A stretch of 64,000 nucleotides of DNA from Zoogloea sp. LCSB751 (GCF_002028455.1 NZ_MWUM01000001.1:62001-126000), one strand, 5' to 3'; numbered from the stretch's first letter, positions 9,089 through 19,284 are shown. The notes: a model not told the origin generated them from the sequence alone. A program made the numbers and translations.

Positions 9089-9445
9089 ATGTTGACCGGC
9101 GCCCTGCTCGGCATCGTCGAGGATGCCGCCCACGCGATCCTGACCCTCACCGACGGGGTGGAGGACGCGACCCTGTTCTCCCTGCGCCTGACCCGCGACG
9201 AGGCGATCCGCCAGCTGATCGTCATCGCCGACTCCCTCGCCAACCTGCCCGCCGACGCGGCGACCGCGCTGTCCGCCATCGACCGGGACGGCTGGGCGCT
9301 GACCGCCCGCAGCCTGCACAGCGTCCAGCGCGCCACGGTGGATGAGGCGCTGGCTTTCGGCGTGCGTTCGCTGGTGCCGGCGCTGATCCTCAACCTGCGC
9401 CGTTATCGCCGCAGCCATCCGGACCTGTTCGTGTTCAAGCCCTGA
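9089..9445 (+). CDS. Unknown small helical protein between the chemoreceptor and hypE
   Basis: 118 residues, no signal peptide and no clear membrane helix, predicted mostly helical by eye. I do not recognise the family. The middle (DEAIRQLIVIADSLANLP) and the end (SLVPALILNLRRYRR) faintly recall the four-helix HepT/DUF86 shape, but none of the hallmark residues (RX4-6H) are present. No strong ribosome-binding site precedes the ATG. The stop ends one base before the hypE start, so it is probably cotranslated with hypE. Codon use resembles its neighbours, which supports a real gene. Confidence 0.6.
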   Translation: MLTGALLGIVEDAAHAILTLTDGVEDATLFSLRLTRDEAIRQLIVIADSLANLPADAATALSAIDRDGWALTARSLHSVQRATVDEALAFGVRSLVPALILNLRRYRRSHPDLFVFKP

Positions 9446-9446
9446 T

Positions 9447-10493
9447 ATGAAAAAAGCCTATGTCCGCCCCCTCGACCTGCGCCACGGCAGCGTGGACCTC
9501 TCCCATGGCGGCGGTGGCCGCGCGATGGTCCAGCTGATCAGCGACATCTTCGCCCGCGCCTTCGACAACGAATGGCTGCGCCGCGGCGACGACGGCGCCG
9601 TGCTGCCGGCGCCGGCCCCCGGCGAGCGCCTGGTGGTGGCCACCGACGCCCATGTGGTGTCGCCGCTGTTCTTCCCCGGCGGCGACATCGGCTGCCTGTG
9701 CGTGCACGGCACCATCAACGACGTGGCGGTGATGGGCGCCCGCCCGCTGTACCTGGCCGCCAGCTTCGTGCTCGAAGAAGGCTTCCCGCTGGCCGAGCTG
9801 CAGCGCGTGGTGCTGAGCATGGCGGCGGCGGCCAGGGAGGCCGGCGTGCCGGTGGTCACCGGCGACACCAAAGTGGTCGAGAAAGGGAAGGGCGACGGCA
9901 TCTTCATCACCACCACCGGCATCGGCGCGCTGCCGGCCGGGCGCGAGCTGTCCGGCGCCAACGCGCGGCCGGGCGATGCGGTGATCGTCTCCGGTACCCT
10001 CGGCGACCACGGCATGGCGATCATGGCCCAGCGCGAGAACCTGGCCTTCGATTCGGAAATCCGTTCCGACACCGCCGCATTGCACGGCCTTGCCGCCGTG
10101 GCGATGGACGCCGCGCCGGAGCTGCGCCTGCTGCGCGACCCGACCCGCGGCGGGCTGGCGGCCACCCTCAACGAGATCGCCCAGCAGTCGGGCGTCGGTA
10201 TCGTCCTCGACGAAGCGGCCATCCCGGTGGACCCGCAGGTCGCTGCCGCCTGCGAGTTCCTCGGCCTCGACCCGCTCAACATCGCCAACGAAGGCAAGCT
10301 GATCGCCGTCTGCCCCGCTGAGCAGGCCGACACGCTGCTCGCCGCGCTGCGCGCCCATCCCCTCGGCGCGCGGGCGGCGAAGGTTGGCGAGGTGATCGCC
10401 GACGAGCACCGCTTCGTGCAGATGAAAACCGCCTTCGGCGGCCGCCGTATGGTGGACTGGCTGGCCGGCGAACAGCTGCCGCGGATTTGTTAA
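9447..10493 (+). CDS. hypE: Hydrogenase maturation protein HypE
   Basis: 348 residues. The N-terminal SHGGGGRAM motif, DGAV, the ATP-binding region GDIGCLCVHGTINDVAVMGA (about 76-95) and the C-terminal ending LPRIC are all diagnostic of HypE. The terminal Cys348 accepts the carbamoyl group from HypF; HypE then dehydrates it with ATP to a thiocyanate and passes cyanide to iron on HypCD. The gene starts one base after the upstream unknown gene and is followed by a small monooxygenase gene 19 bases later. Confidence 0.97.
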   Translation: MKKAYVRPLDLRHGSVDLSHGGGGRAMVQLISDIFARAFDNEWLRRGDDGAVLPAPAPGERLVVATDAHVVSPLFFPGGDIGCLCVHGTINDVAVMGARPLYLAASFVLEEGFPLAELQRVVLSMAAAAREAGVPVVTGDTKVVEKGKGDGIFITTTGIGALPAGRELSGANARPGDAVIVSGTLGDHGMAIMAQRENLAFDSEIRSDTAALHGLAAVAMDAAPELRLLRDPTRGGLAATLNEIAQQSGVGIVLDEAAIPVDPQVAAACEFLGLDPLNIANEGKLIAVCPAEQADTLLAALRAHPLGARAAKVGEVIADEHRFVQMKTAFGGRRMVDWLAGEQLPRIC

Positions 10494-10512
10494 CTCCCAG
10501 GAGAGACCGACC

Positions 10513-10815
10513 ATGTACATCGCCATGAACCGTTTCCGCATCGCCCCGGGCCGCGAGGCCGAGTTCATCGACATCTGGAAGCAGCGCGAATCGCACCTGG
10601 ACGAGGTGCCGGGCTTCAAGGAGTTCCACCTGCTGCAGGGGCCGACGACGCCGGAGTTCACGCTGTTCGCATCCCACTCGGTGTGGGAGTCGGCGGCGGC
10701 CTTCGAGGCCTGGACCCGCTCCGAGGCCTTCCGCAAGGCCCACGCCGGTGCCGGCACGAGCCGCGACATCTACCTGGGGCCGCCGCAGTTCGAGGGCTTC
10801 GAGGCCGTGCTGTAA
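10513..10815 (+). CDS. IsdG/HmoA-like small monooxygenase (ABM fold) next to hoxX
   Basis: 100 residues with a clear ribosome-binding site (AGGAGAG, about six bases before ATG). The sequence fits the dimeric ferredoxin-like ABM family, and more closely its haem-degrading IsdG/HmoA branch: it starts MYIAMNRFRI and contains SVWES, FEAWTRSEAFRKAHA. The residues in the positions of the IsdG catalytic triad are present as Asn6, Trp67 and His77 (IsdG of Staphylococcus aureus has N7/W67/H77). The gene lies three bases before hoxX and just after hypE, so it is almost certainly cotranscribed with maturation genes. A role in supplying CO, formaldehyde or iron to active-site assembly is possible but inferred. 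It could instead act on another aromatic substrate. Confidence 0.8.
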   Translation: MYIAMNRFRIAPGREAEFIDIWKQRESHLDEVPGFKEFHLLQGPTTPEFTLFASHSVWESAAAFEAWTRSEAFRKAHAGAGTSRDIYLGPPQFEGFEAVL

Positions 10816-10818
10816 ATC

Positions 10819-12545
10819 GTGCGCATCCTGCTGCTGACCCACAGCTTCAACAGCCTGACCCAGCGCCTCTTCGAGGCGCTGGCGGTGCGCGGCCACGCAC
10901 TGTCGGTGGAGTTCGACATCGCCGACTCGGTCACCGAGGAGGCGGTCGCGCTGTTCCAGCCGGACGTGCTGCTGGCGCCCTTCCTCAAGCGCACCATTCC
11001 CGAATCCCTGTGGTCGCGCCAGCTGTGCCTGATCGTCCATCCCGGCATCGTCGGCGACCGCGGCCCGTCGGCGCTGGACTGGGCGATCCAGTCCGGAGCG
11101 GCGGCGTGGGGCGTCACCGTGCTGCAGGCCGAGGCGGAGATGGACGCCGGCCCGGTGTGGGCCAGCTCGACCTTTCCGATGCGGGCGGCCAGGAAGTCCA
11201 GCCTGTACCGCAACGAGGTGACCGACGCGGCACTGGCTGCCGTGCTGGAAGCCCTCGACCGCGTGGACGACTGGCGTGCCGGCCGCTGGCAGCCGCGCCG
11301 CGTGCAGCCCGGCGACGGCGATGTGCGGGGCGGCCTGCAGCCGCTGATGCGCCAGGCCGACCGCACCATCGACTGGCTGCGCGACAGCAGCGCGCAGATC
11401 CTCGCCCGCCTGCGCGCGGCGGACGGTTTTCCCGGCGTGGCGGACAGCTTGTTCGGCGTGCCTTGCCATCTGTTCGACGCCCATCCGGCGCCCCTTGAGC
11501 CCGGCGCCACGCCCGGCGCACTGCTGGCCCGGCGGGACGGTGCGGTGCTGCGTGCCACGGTGGATGGGGCTGTGTGGATCGGCCACGTGAAACGCGGCGA
11601 CCGGCCGGATGCGATCAAGCTGCCGGCTACGATCGCCTTTGCCGCCGAGGCCACCGGCCTGCCCGAGCGACCGGCCGAACTGTGGCGTGACGCCGCCGAC
11701 GACGGCGCCGAACTGCGCTACCGGGAGGAGGCGGGTGGGGCAGTCGGCGTGCTGTCCTTCGATTTCTACAACGGGGCTATGGCCACCGACCAGTGCCGGC
11801 GCCTGATCGCCGCCATCGACTTCGCCCGCAGCCGGCCGACCCGCGTGCTGGTGCTGGAAGGCGGGGCGGATTTCTGGTCCAACGGCATCCACCTCAACCG
11901 CATCGAGGCCGTGCAGCTGGACGGCGGTTCGGCGGCCGATGCGTCGTGGGACAACATCAACGCGATGGACGACGTGTGCCTCGCCATCCTGCAGCTCACC
12001 GACCGCCTGACGGTGGCGGCCCTGCGCGGCAATGCCGGCGCCGGCGGCTGCTTCCTGGCGCTGGCCGCCGACCAGGTGTGGGCGCGGGGCGGGGTGATCC
12101 TCAACCCGCACTACAAGAACATGGGCAACCTGTACGGCTCGGAATACTGGACCTACCTGCTGCCGCGGCGGGTGGGGGCGGACGGCGCCCGCGCGATCAT
12201 GGCCGCGCGCCTGCCCCTCGGTGCGCCACGGGCGGTGGAGGGCGGCCTCATCGACGCCTGCTTCGGCGCCGACCGGCCGGCCTTCGAGGCCGAGGTGCTG
12301 GCCCGCGCCACCGCTTTGGCCGTTGCGCCGGACTACGCCGAGCGCCTCGCCGCCAAGCAGGCCCGCCGGGCCGCCGACGAGGCCGCCAAACCGCTGGCCA
12401 CCTACCGCGATGAAGAACTTGCCCACATGCGCCGCAACTTCTATGGCTTCGACCCCAGCTACCACGGCGCACGCTACCATTTCGTGATGAAGAGCCCCCA
12501 GTCCTGGACCCCCCGCCACCTCGCCCGTCACCGGGAGGTTGGCCG

Positions 12546-12549
<4 letters not shown>
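10819..12549 (+). CDS. hoxX: HoxX, CO-ligand synthesis enzyme for aerobic [NiFe] assembly
   Basis: 576 residues from a GTG start three bases after the previous stop. The N-terminal half resembles formyl-tetrahydrofolate transferases (IVHPGIVGDRGPSALDWAI, about 74-92, with WGVTVLQAEAEMDAG following). The C-terminal half is an enoyl-CoA hydratase/isomerase domain (GGADFWSNGIHLNRIEA, AALRGNAGAGGCFLALAADQ). HoxX takes a formyl group from formyl-THF, passes it through formyl-CoA and releases CO for the Fe(CN)2CO centre under aerobic conditions. This implies a hydrogenase made in the presence of oxygen. The stop overlaps hoxA by four bases. Confidence 0.95.
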
Positions 12550-14038
<1,489 letters not shown>

Positions 14039-14042
<4 letters not shown>

Positions 14043-15034
14043 AGCTGTTGTGGCTGCAGTCCGGCGGTTGCGGCGGCTGCACGATGTCGCTGCTGTGCTC
14101 CGGCGCGCGGGATCTGCCCGGCCTGCTGGCGTCGGCGGGCATCGAGCTGGCCTGGCATCCGTCCCTGTCGGAAGCCACCGGTGACGAGGTGCGCGCGCTG
14201 CTCGCCGATTTCGAGTCCGGCCGCGAGCCCCTCGACCTGTTGTGCATCGAGGGCTCCCTGCTCACTGGCCCCAACGGCAGCGGCCGCTTCCACATGCTGG
14301 CGGGTACCGGCCGGCCGATGATCGCCTGGGTGCGTGCGCTGGCGGCCCGCGCCCGCTACACGCTGGGCATCGGCACCTGCGCGGCCTATGGCGGGATCAC
14401 CGCCGCCGGCAACAACCCGGCGGGGGCGATCGGCCTGCAGTACGACGGCCAGCATCCGGGCGGGCTGCTGGGCGTGGATTACCGCTCGGCTGCCTGCCTG
14501 CCGGTGATCAACGTGGCGGGCTGCCCGACCCATCCGGACTGGGTGGTGGATACGCTGCTGGCGCTGGCCCTCGGCCAGTTCGCCGCAAGCGACCTGGACG
14601 CCCTCGGGCGGCCGCGCTTCTACGCGGATCAGCTGGTGCACCACGGCTGCACGCGCAACGAGTTCTACGAGTTCAAGGCCAGCGCCGAGAAACCCGGCGA
14701 CCTCGGCTGCATGATGGAGCACATGGGCTGCAAGGGCACCCAGGCCCATGCCGACTGCAACATCCGTCCGTGGAACGGCGTCGGTTCATGCACCAACGGC
14801 GGCTACCCGTGCATCAGCTGCACCGAGCCCGGCTTCGAAGCGCCGGGCCACGCCTTTGCGCGCACGCCGAAGGTGGCGGGCATTCCGATCGGCCTGCCGT
14901 CGGACATGCCCAAGGCCTGGTTCGTCGCGCTGGCGGCGCTCTCAAAGTCGGCCACGCCGGCGCGGGTGCGCCATAACGCGGTGGCCGAGACGCCAGTCGT
15001 GGCGCCGGCCATCCGCAAGACCGGCTTGAAGTAA
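14039..15034 (+). CDS. hoxB: H2-sensing regulatory hydrogenase small subunit HoxB/HupU
   Basis: 331 residues from a GTG that overlaps the hoxA stop. The protein starts directly with the proximal-cluster motif SGGCGGCTMSLL (C11, C14). It has no Tat signal peptide and no C-terminal membrane anchor, as expected for a cytoplasmic sensor hydrogenase. Further cluster ligands are seen in GTCAAYGG, VAGCPTHPDW, HHGCTRNEFYE, LGCMMEHMGCKG, NGGYPCISCTEPGF. HoxB pairs with HoxC to detect H2 and control HoxJ. Unusually, hoxC does not follow directly; about 1.8 kb intervene. Confidence 0.95.
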
Positions 15035-15046
15035 GGCGTGCCGGCG

Positions 15047-15511
15047 TCAGCCGGGGGACCGTCCGTCGTGGTGCTGGGGGGCGGGAGCCAGACTGCTGCC
15101 GGACTGCTGCCGCCGGGCATCCAGCCTGTACATGAGCAGATAGGCGGCGCCTGCTGCGGCCGGTACCAGGCCCCACACTGCGCGCTCGGGATGGCGGCTG
15201 CTGACCAGCAGCGCGATGGCGACCGCAATGCCGATGAAGAGCAGCAGCAGGCCACGCCGCAGGTAATCGGCCGGCGTCATTGCGGCGCGGCGCCCCCCTC
15301 CATTGAGCAGTTCCGGCGGTAGCGGTGACGGTTCGATGCCTCGCTCTATGGCGGCCATGCGCTCCGTGTGGATCAGTTCGGCGATGCGGGTGCGTCGCCG
15401 GTAGTGGAGCATGGTGCCCAGCATGGCGATGCCGATGCTCAGCACAATGGTGGCGAGGGGCACCGAGGCGCGCAGGATGGAGACCAGTTCGCTGGAGTCG
15501 TCGATGGACAT
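15047..15511 (-). CDS. DUF6249-like inner-membrane protein, divergent from the ECF sigma gene
   Basis: 154 residues with three predicted membrane helices (about 15-36, 86-103, 111-128). The loop after the first helix contains the MAAIERGIEPSPLP segment typical of small proteins annotated DUF6249 next to ECF sigma factors. It ends 12 bases from hoxB, converging on it, and is read away from the sigma gene through a promoter with the same elements as the sigma gene's promoter. Its function is unknown; it may take part in signal transduction for that sigma factor (inference). The family name is from memory. Confidence 0.7.
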   Translation of the reverse strand: MSIDDSSELVSILRASVPLATIVLSIGIAMLGTMLHYRRRTRIAELIHTERMAAIERGIEPSPLPPELLNGGGRRAAMTPADYLRRGLLLLFIGIAVAIALLVSSRHPERAVWGLVPAAAGAAYLLMYRLDARRQQSGSSLAPAPQHHDGRSPG

Positions 15512-15540
15512 GTGTGCATTTCCGTGTGATGGGTGATGTC

Positions 15541-15572
15541 CTTGATACCCGGCCGGCCGGTGACAGGTTTCG
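15541..15572 (-). promoter_or_regulatory. ECF-type promoter for the DUF6249-like gene
   Basis: Read on the minus strand: GAAACC (plus-strand positions 15571-15566), 17 bases, then GTATC inside GGGTATCAAG (ending at 15541). The start codon at 15511 lies about 30 bases downstream. The -10 block is identical over ten bases to that of the divergent promoter at 15602-15633, and both share GAAACC as -35. The pair looks like targets of the ECF sigma factor encoded next door. Confidence 0.65.
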
Positions 15573-15601
15573 TGGCGGCGGCAAAATTTTTTTGCGTTCG
15601 G

Positions 15602-15633
15602 GTGAAACCGGATGGCATCGGGAGGGTATCAAG
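15602..15633 (+). promoter_or_regulatory. Autoregulatory ECF-type promoter of the sigma gene
   Basis: GAAACC at 15604-15609, a 16-base spacer, then GTATC at 15626-15630 inside GGGTATCAAG. The sigma ATG is at 15638, only eight bases after the -10, so transcription would start at or next to the start codon and the mRNA would be almost leaderless. No ribosome-binding site precedes the ATG, which agrees with this. Confidence 0.6.
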
Positions 15634-15637
15634 TGGC

Positions 15638-16255
15638 ATGGACCTGAATGTGCCCCCTTTCCTGAACGCCGAGGATTCCGACGCCGCCCGCCGCGATGCG
15701 GACATCGTTGCGTTGCTGGAGCAGGGGGATGGGGGCGGCGCGTTCGAGCGCCTGGTGGCCCGCTACGAAGGGAAGGTCCATCGCCTGTGCATGGCTTTGC
15801 TGCGCGACGAGGCGCAGGCGCGGGATGCCGTCCAGGATGTGTTCCTGCGCGTGTGGCGGGCGCTGGGGACTTACGATCGCCGCAGTGCCGCGCCGTCCAC
15901 CTGGCTGTACGCCATCGCCCGCAACCGCTGCCTGTCCCTGCTGGCGCGGCGCGACCCGGAGCATGCCTCCCTCAGCGTGCCAGAGGTGTGGGCGGAGGCC
16001 GAGGCACTGGCCGGGCTGCCGGATGTGTCCGGCGAGACGCCGGCGGCCCTGCTCGGACGCCTGGTGGACGACTTGCCGGTGGCTTACCGCAGCTGCCTGA
16101 CGCTGTTCTACTACGAGGACCGCTCGGTGGCCGAGGTAGCGCAGATGCTGGGCTTGCCCGACGGCACCGTGAAGACCCACCTGCACCGGGCGCGCAAGCT
16201 GCTGCTCGCCGAATTCCAGCGCCGCGGGCTGGATGAACCGGGGCTGTGGCTGTAG
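15638..16255 (+). CDS. ECF-family RNA polymerase sigma factor
   Basis: 205 residues. Region 2 spans about 30-95 (FERLVARYEGKVHRLCMALL, DAVQDVFLRVWRAL), a linker follows, and region 4 spans about 140-195 (LPVAYRSCLTLFYYEDRSV, AEVAQMLGLPDGTVKTHLHRARK), a classic ECF layout. In-frame codons extend upstream to 15533, but that stretch would run through the promoter, so the ATG at 15638 is preferred. The gene is followed 12 bases later by a candidate anti-sigma factor and faces a membrane protein gene. It sits between the two halves of the H2 sensor. No evidence in the sequence ties it to hydrogen. Confidence 0.92.
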   Translation: MDLNVPPFLNAEDSDAARRDADIVALLEQGDGGGAFERLVARYEGKVHRLCMALLRDEAQARDAVQDVFLRVWRALGTYDRRSAAPSTWLYAIARNRCLSLLARRDPEHASLSVPEVWAEAEALAGLPDVSGETPAALLGRLVDDLPVAYRSCLTLFYYEDRSVAEVAQMLGLPDGTVKTHLHRARKLLLAEFQRRGLDEPGLWL

Positions 16256-16267
16256 GAAGGAGAGAGC

Positions 16268-16687
16268 ATGGACAAGACGAATCCCGATACCGCCGAAGCC
16301 CGCGCGCTGCAGGTGCTGGACTGCGCTCTGGGCAAGGTGCTGACGCCGCCGGCGCTGCCTGACGGCTTCCGCCAGCAGCTGATGGCCGCCATGCTGCAGG
16401 ATGCGGCGGCCGACCTGGCGGCCCGGCAGGCCACGCTGGAGGCGGAGCACGCCCGCTTGCTGGCCGGCCTGAAGGCAGATCACGTGAGGCTGCGCCGCGA
16501 TACGCTGGCGATCGTGGTCGGCTCGGCCTTTGCGGCCGGCGCCGCGTCCATGCTGCTGGCGCCGTGGCTGGTGGAGGCGTGGACGCTGGATACCGCCTGG
16601 GTCGGCCCGGTGCTGACCAGTGTCCTCGGGCTGGGGCTGGCCGGCTGGGCCGGTCTGCGCCGCTTCGGTGTGCGGATCGGGAGCTAG
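16268..16687 (+). CDS. Candidate membrane anti-sigma factor
   Basis: 139 residues with an AAGGAGAG ribosome-binding site. The N-terminal 78 residues are soluble and helical with a charged coiled stretch, followed by two membrane helices (about 79-101 and 111-130). Its position right after an ECF sigma gene, and its soluble-then-membrane design, fit an anti-sigma factor. It lacks the HxxxCxxC zinc motif of the ZAS class, so it would belong to another group. No homologue is recognised, and the call rests on context and layout. Confidence 0.6.
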   Translation: MDKTNPDTAEARALQVLDCALGKVLTPPALPDGFRQQLMAAMLQDAAADLAARQATLEAEHARLLAGLKADHVRLRRDTLAIVVGSAFAAGAASMLLAPWLVEAWTLDTAWVGPVLTSVLGLGLAGWAGLRRFGVRIGS

Positions 16688-16806
16688 CCGGGGCGGCGTT
16701 GTATCCTTCGGTCGAGACCACATTCTGTTCCGGCCGCCATGCTCCGTTGTTGCCCGCCTTTGCCGCTCCATTCCGAAACCGTCAAGGGCGTTGCCGGAGC
16801 GCGTCC

Positions 16807-18249
16807 GTGAGCCGGGTGACGGTGGGGCCTTTCAACCGTGTCGAGGGTGACCTGGAGGTCAGCCTGGAGATGGAGAACGGGCGGGTGGCCGCGGCTTACG
16901 TCAATTCGCCGCTGTTCCGCGGCTTCGAGCAGATCCTGGTCGGCCGCGAGGCGCTGGACGCGCTGGTGATCGTGCCGCGCATCTGCGGCATCTGTTCGGT
17001 ATCCCAGTCGGCCGCGGCCGCCGCCGCGCTGGCCGATCTGGCCGGCGTGCAGCCGACGCCCAACGGCCGCCGGATGAGCAATTTGATCCTCGCCGCCGAG
17101 AACCTGGCCGACCATTTCACCCATTTCTACCTGTTCTTCATGCCGGATTTCGCCCGCGAGGCCTACCGGGCGCGGGCCTGGTTCCCGGCTGCCGAGGCGC
17201 GCTTCAAGGCGGTCAGCGGCACGGCGACGCGCGATGCATTGCCGGCGCGGGCGGGCTTCCTGCAGATCATGGGCCTGCTGGCCGGCAAGTGGCCCCACTC
17301 GCTGACCTTGCAGCCCGGCGGCGTGGCGCGGGCGCCTCAGGCGGCCGAGCGCCTGCGGGTTCTTGCGGCGCTGCGGGAGTTTCGCGGCTGGCTGGAGCGG
17401 CAGCTGTTCGGCGAGAAGCTGGAGGCCATCGCGGCCCTCGACTCCCAGGTCGCGCTGCATCGCTGGATGGACAGCCGGCCGGCGGAGGCCAGCGATTTCC
17501 GCCTGTTCCTGGAGATTGCCGAAGATCTGCAGCTGGCGCGCTACGGACGGGGTACGGACCGCTTCCTGAGCCATGGCGCCTATCCGAAAGTCGGCGGCGG
17601 CTGGTTGTTCCCGCGCGGTGTGCTCGACCTGCCGGCGGGGGCGCTGCAGCCTTTCCTGCCCGGCGACGTGCTGGAGGACGTCAGCCACGCCTGGCTGGAG
17701 GACGAGCCGCCGCGCCATCCGTCGGAAGGCGAAACGCGGCCGGTGGAGGATAAGCCCGGCGCCTACACGTGGTGCAAGGCGCCGCGCTGGCAGCAGCAGG
17801 TGGTGGAGTGCGGGGCACTGGCCCGCCAGGCTGTCGCCGGCCATCCGCTGGTCCGCGAGCTGGTGGCCCACGGCGGCGGCAATGTGTTCAGCCGGGTGGT
17901 AGCCCGCCTTCTGGAACTGGCCATCGTGGTGCCGGCGATGGAAGGCTGGCTGCGCGACGTGGACGACAGCCCGTTCTGTGCCCAGGTGGCGCTGCCCGGC
18001 GACGGGCGGGGTGTGGGCCTGGTGGAGGCAGCCCGAGGCGCGCTGGGGCACTGGATCACCCTGCGCGGTGGGCACATCAGCCGTTATCAGATCATCGCCC
18101 CGACGACCTGGAACTTCTCGCCACGGGACGCTGCGGACATTCCCGGTGCGCTGGAGCAGGCCCTGGTCGGCCTGCCGGAAGACCAGCCCCTGCTGGTGCA
18201 GCACGTGGTGCGCAGTTTCGATCCGTGCATGGTGTGCACGGTGCACTGA
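16807..18249 (+). CDS. hoxC: H2-sensing regulatory hydrogenase large subunit HoxC/HupV
   Basis: 480 residues from a GTG. The N-terminal VGPFNRVEGDLEV is the standard large-subunit opening. The nickel ligands are in RICGICSVSQS (C60, C63) and in the C-terminal SFDPCMVCTVH (C474, C477). The protein ends exactly at the histidine where catalytic large subunits are cleaved, so there is no C-terminal extension to remove; this is typical of HoxC/HupV sensors and means no endopeptidase is needed. It pairs with HoxB. The frame is open further upstream, but the conserved start and the end of the previous gene place the start at 16807. Confidence 0.95.
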   Translation: MSRVTVGPFNRVEGDLEVSLEMENGRVAAAYVNSPLFRGFEQILVGREALDALVIVPRICGICSVSQSAAAAAALADLAGVQPTPNGRRMSNLILAAENLADHFTHFYLFFMPDFAREAYRARAWFPAAEARFKAVSGTATRDALPARAGFLQIMGLLAGKWPHSLTLQPGGVARAPQAAERLRVLAALREFRGWLERQLFGEKLEAIAALDSQVALHRWMDSRPAEASDFRLFLEIAEDLQLARYGRGTDRFLSHGAYPKVGGGWLFPRGVLDLPAGALQPFLPGDVLEDVSHAWLEDEPPRHPSEGETRPVEDKPGAYTWCKAPRWQQQVVECGALARQAVAGHPLVRELVAHGGGNVFSRVVARLLELAIVVPAMEGWLRDVDDSPFCAQVALPGDGRGVGLVEAARGALGHWITLRGGHISRYQIIAPTTWNFSPRDAADIPGALEQALVGLPEDQPLLVQHVVRSFDPCMVCTVH

Positions 18250-18268
18250 GCGCTGCGGCTGGGCCCGT

Positions 18269-19129
18269 TCAGCGGTTGCCGGGGCGTTCTTCCCGCGGCC
18301 CTTCCGGACGTGGGCCGCGGTCGTGGCCGGTGCCGCGCTCCTGGCGCGGCGGTGGGCCGGCGTCGCGCGGTGGTTCGGGCCGGGCCGGCATCGGTGAGAA
18401 GGCTCGCGGCGGCTCCTGGCGCGGTGCGGTGTGTTGTTCGGGGCGGGGCTGTGCGTTCGGCATGCTGCCGCCACTCCAGCCGGGGTTCGGGGCCGGCATG
18501 GCGTTGCGCGGCGGAACCTGCTGCGGCATGACCTCCTGGTGGGGCGGCGGATTGCGGTCCCGAGGACGCTCTCGTTCCCCTGCGTCTTCCTGCCGGCGTT
18601 GTTCGCGTCCCCAATCCCGCTCCCGGCCCCGTTCGATACGCTGGGGTGGATAAGGCTGGCTCCAGCCGGCGGGAGGCGGCATGGTCCGTGGCGGGTACAT
18701 GGGCGCGACCGGCGGCGGCCGCTCGCGCCAGCGTTCCTGCCACCGCTCCCGCTCGCCATACCAGGGCTGGCGACGGTAATGGGCGCCCCAGTAGTCGCCG
18801 ATGATGAAGCTGATCAGCGGGATGCCGAGGGTCGGTCCGTACTGCAGGATGGGTACGCTGTCGCCCATCCATGGGTAGTACAGGCCGCCAGCGAAGACCC
18901 AGCCGCGGGCGCCGAAGGAAAGCCGCACGTCGCACCACTGGTAGTCCGGCAGGCACCCGAAAAGGCGTGCTTCCATGCCGGGCGACAGGGTCATCAGAAT
19001 GGGGTAGTCGGGCGCCGGGCCGGCGTACAGCTGGATCGGTTCCGCAATGAAGACGGTCTGGGCGTGGGCGGCGGCCGGCAGCAGGGCCGCTAAAAGGGCA
19101 AGGGGGCGGAGCAGGGGGGCGACAGGCAT
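18269..19129 (-). CDS. Secreted SH3-like protein with a proline/arginine-rich tail
   Basis: 286 residues. Residues 1-23 form a signal peptide ending AAAHAQ. Residues about 24-85 read as a bacterial SH3 domain (IQLYAGPAPDYPILMTL, CLPDYQWCDVRL, GARGWVFAGGL). A short hydrophobic stretch follows, then about 160 residues of very biased sequence rich in Pro, Arg, Glu and Gln (RERWQERWRERPPP, REQRRQEDAGERERP). The tail is probably disordered and highly charged, perhaps for binding cell wall or envelope components. It converges on hoxC with a 19-base gap. Function unknown. Confidence 0.8.
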   Translation of the reverse strand: MPVAPLLRPLALLAALLPAAAHAQTVFIAEPIQLYAGPAPDYPILMTLSPGMEARLFGCLPDYQWCDVRLSFGARGWVFAGGLYYPWMGDSVPILQYGPTLGIPLISFIIGDYWGAHYRRQPWYGERERWQERWRERPPPVAPMYPPRTMPPPAGWSQPYPPQRIERGRERDWGREQRRQEDAGERERPRDRNPPPHQEVMPQQVPPRNAMPAPNPGWSGGSMPNAQPRPEQHTAPRQEPPRAFSPMPARPEPPRDAGPPPRQERGTGHDRGPRPEGPREERPGNR

Positions 19130-19284
19130 GATGGACTCCCGGAATGGGCCGGGTCAGGGCGAAAGGCGAAGGATCCTGCTTTCATCTTAGAGCCCCTTCG
19201 TAAGGTCTTGGGCGGGACTCTGTAAGCGCAGATTACCACCGGCAGCCCTTGCCCATGAAAGCCTGTCGGCCCCTCATCGGGCGG

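Noticed and set aside
9089..9445. HepT-type antitoxin
   Set aside because: Only the helical pattern resembles it; the catalytic RX4-6H motif and a MntA partner are missing.
16564..16806. Upstream extension of HoxC
   Set aside because: It would overlap the candidate anti-sigma gene in another frame and lacks similarity to hydrogenases.
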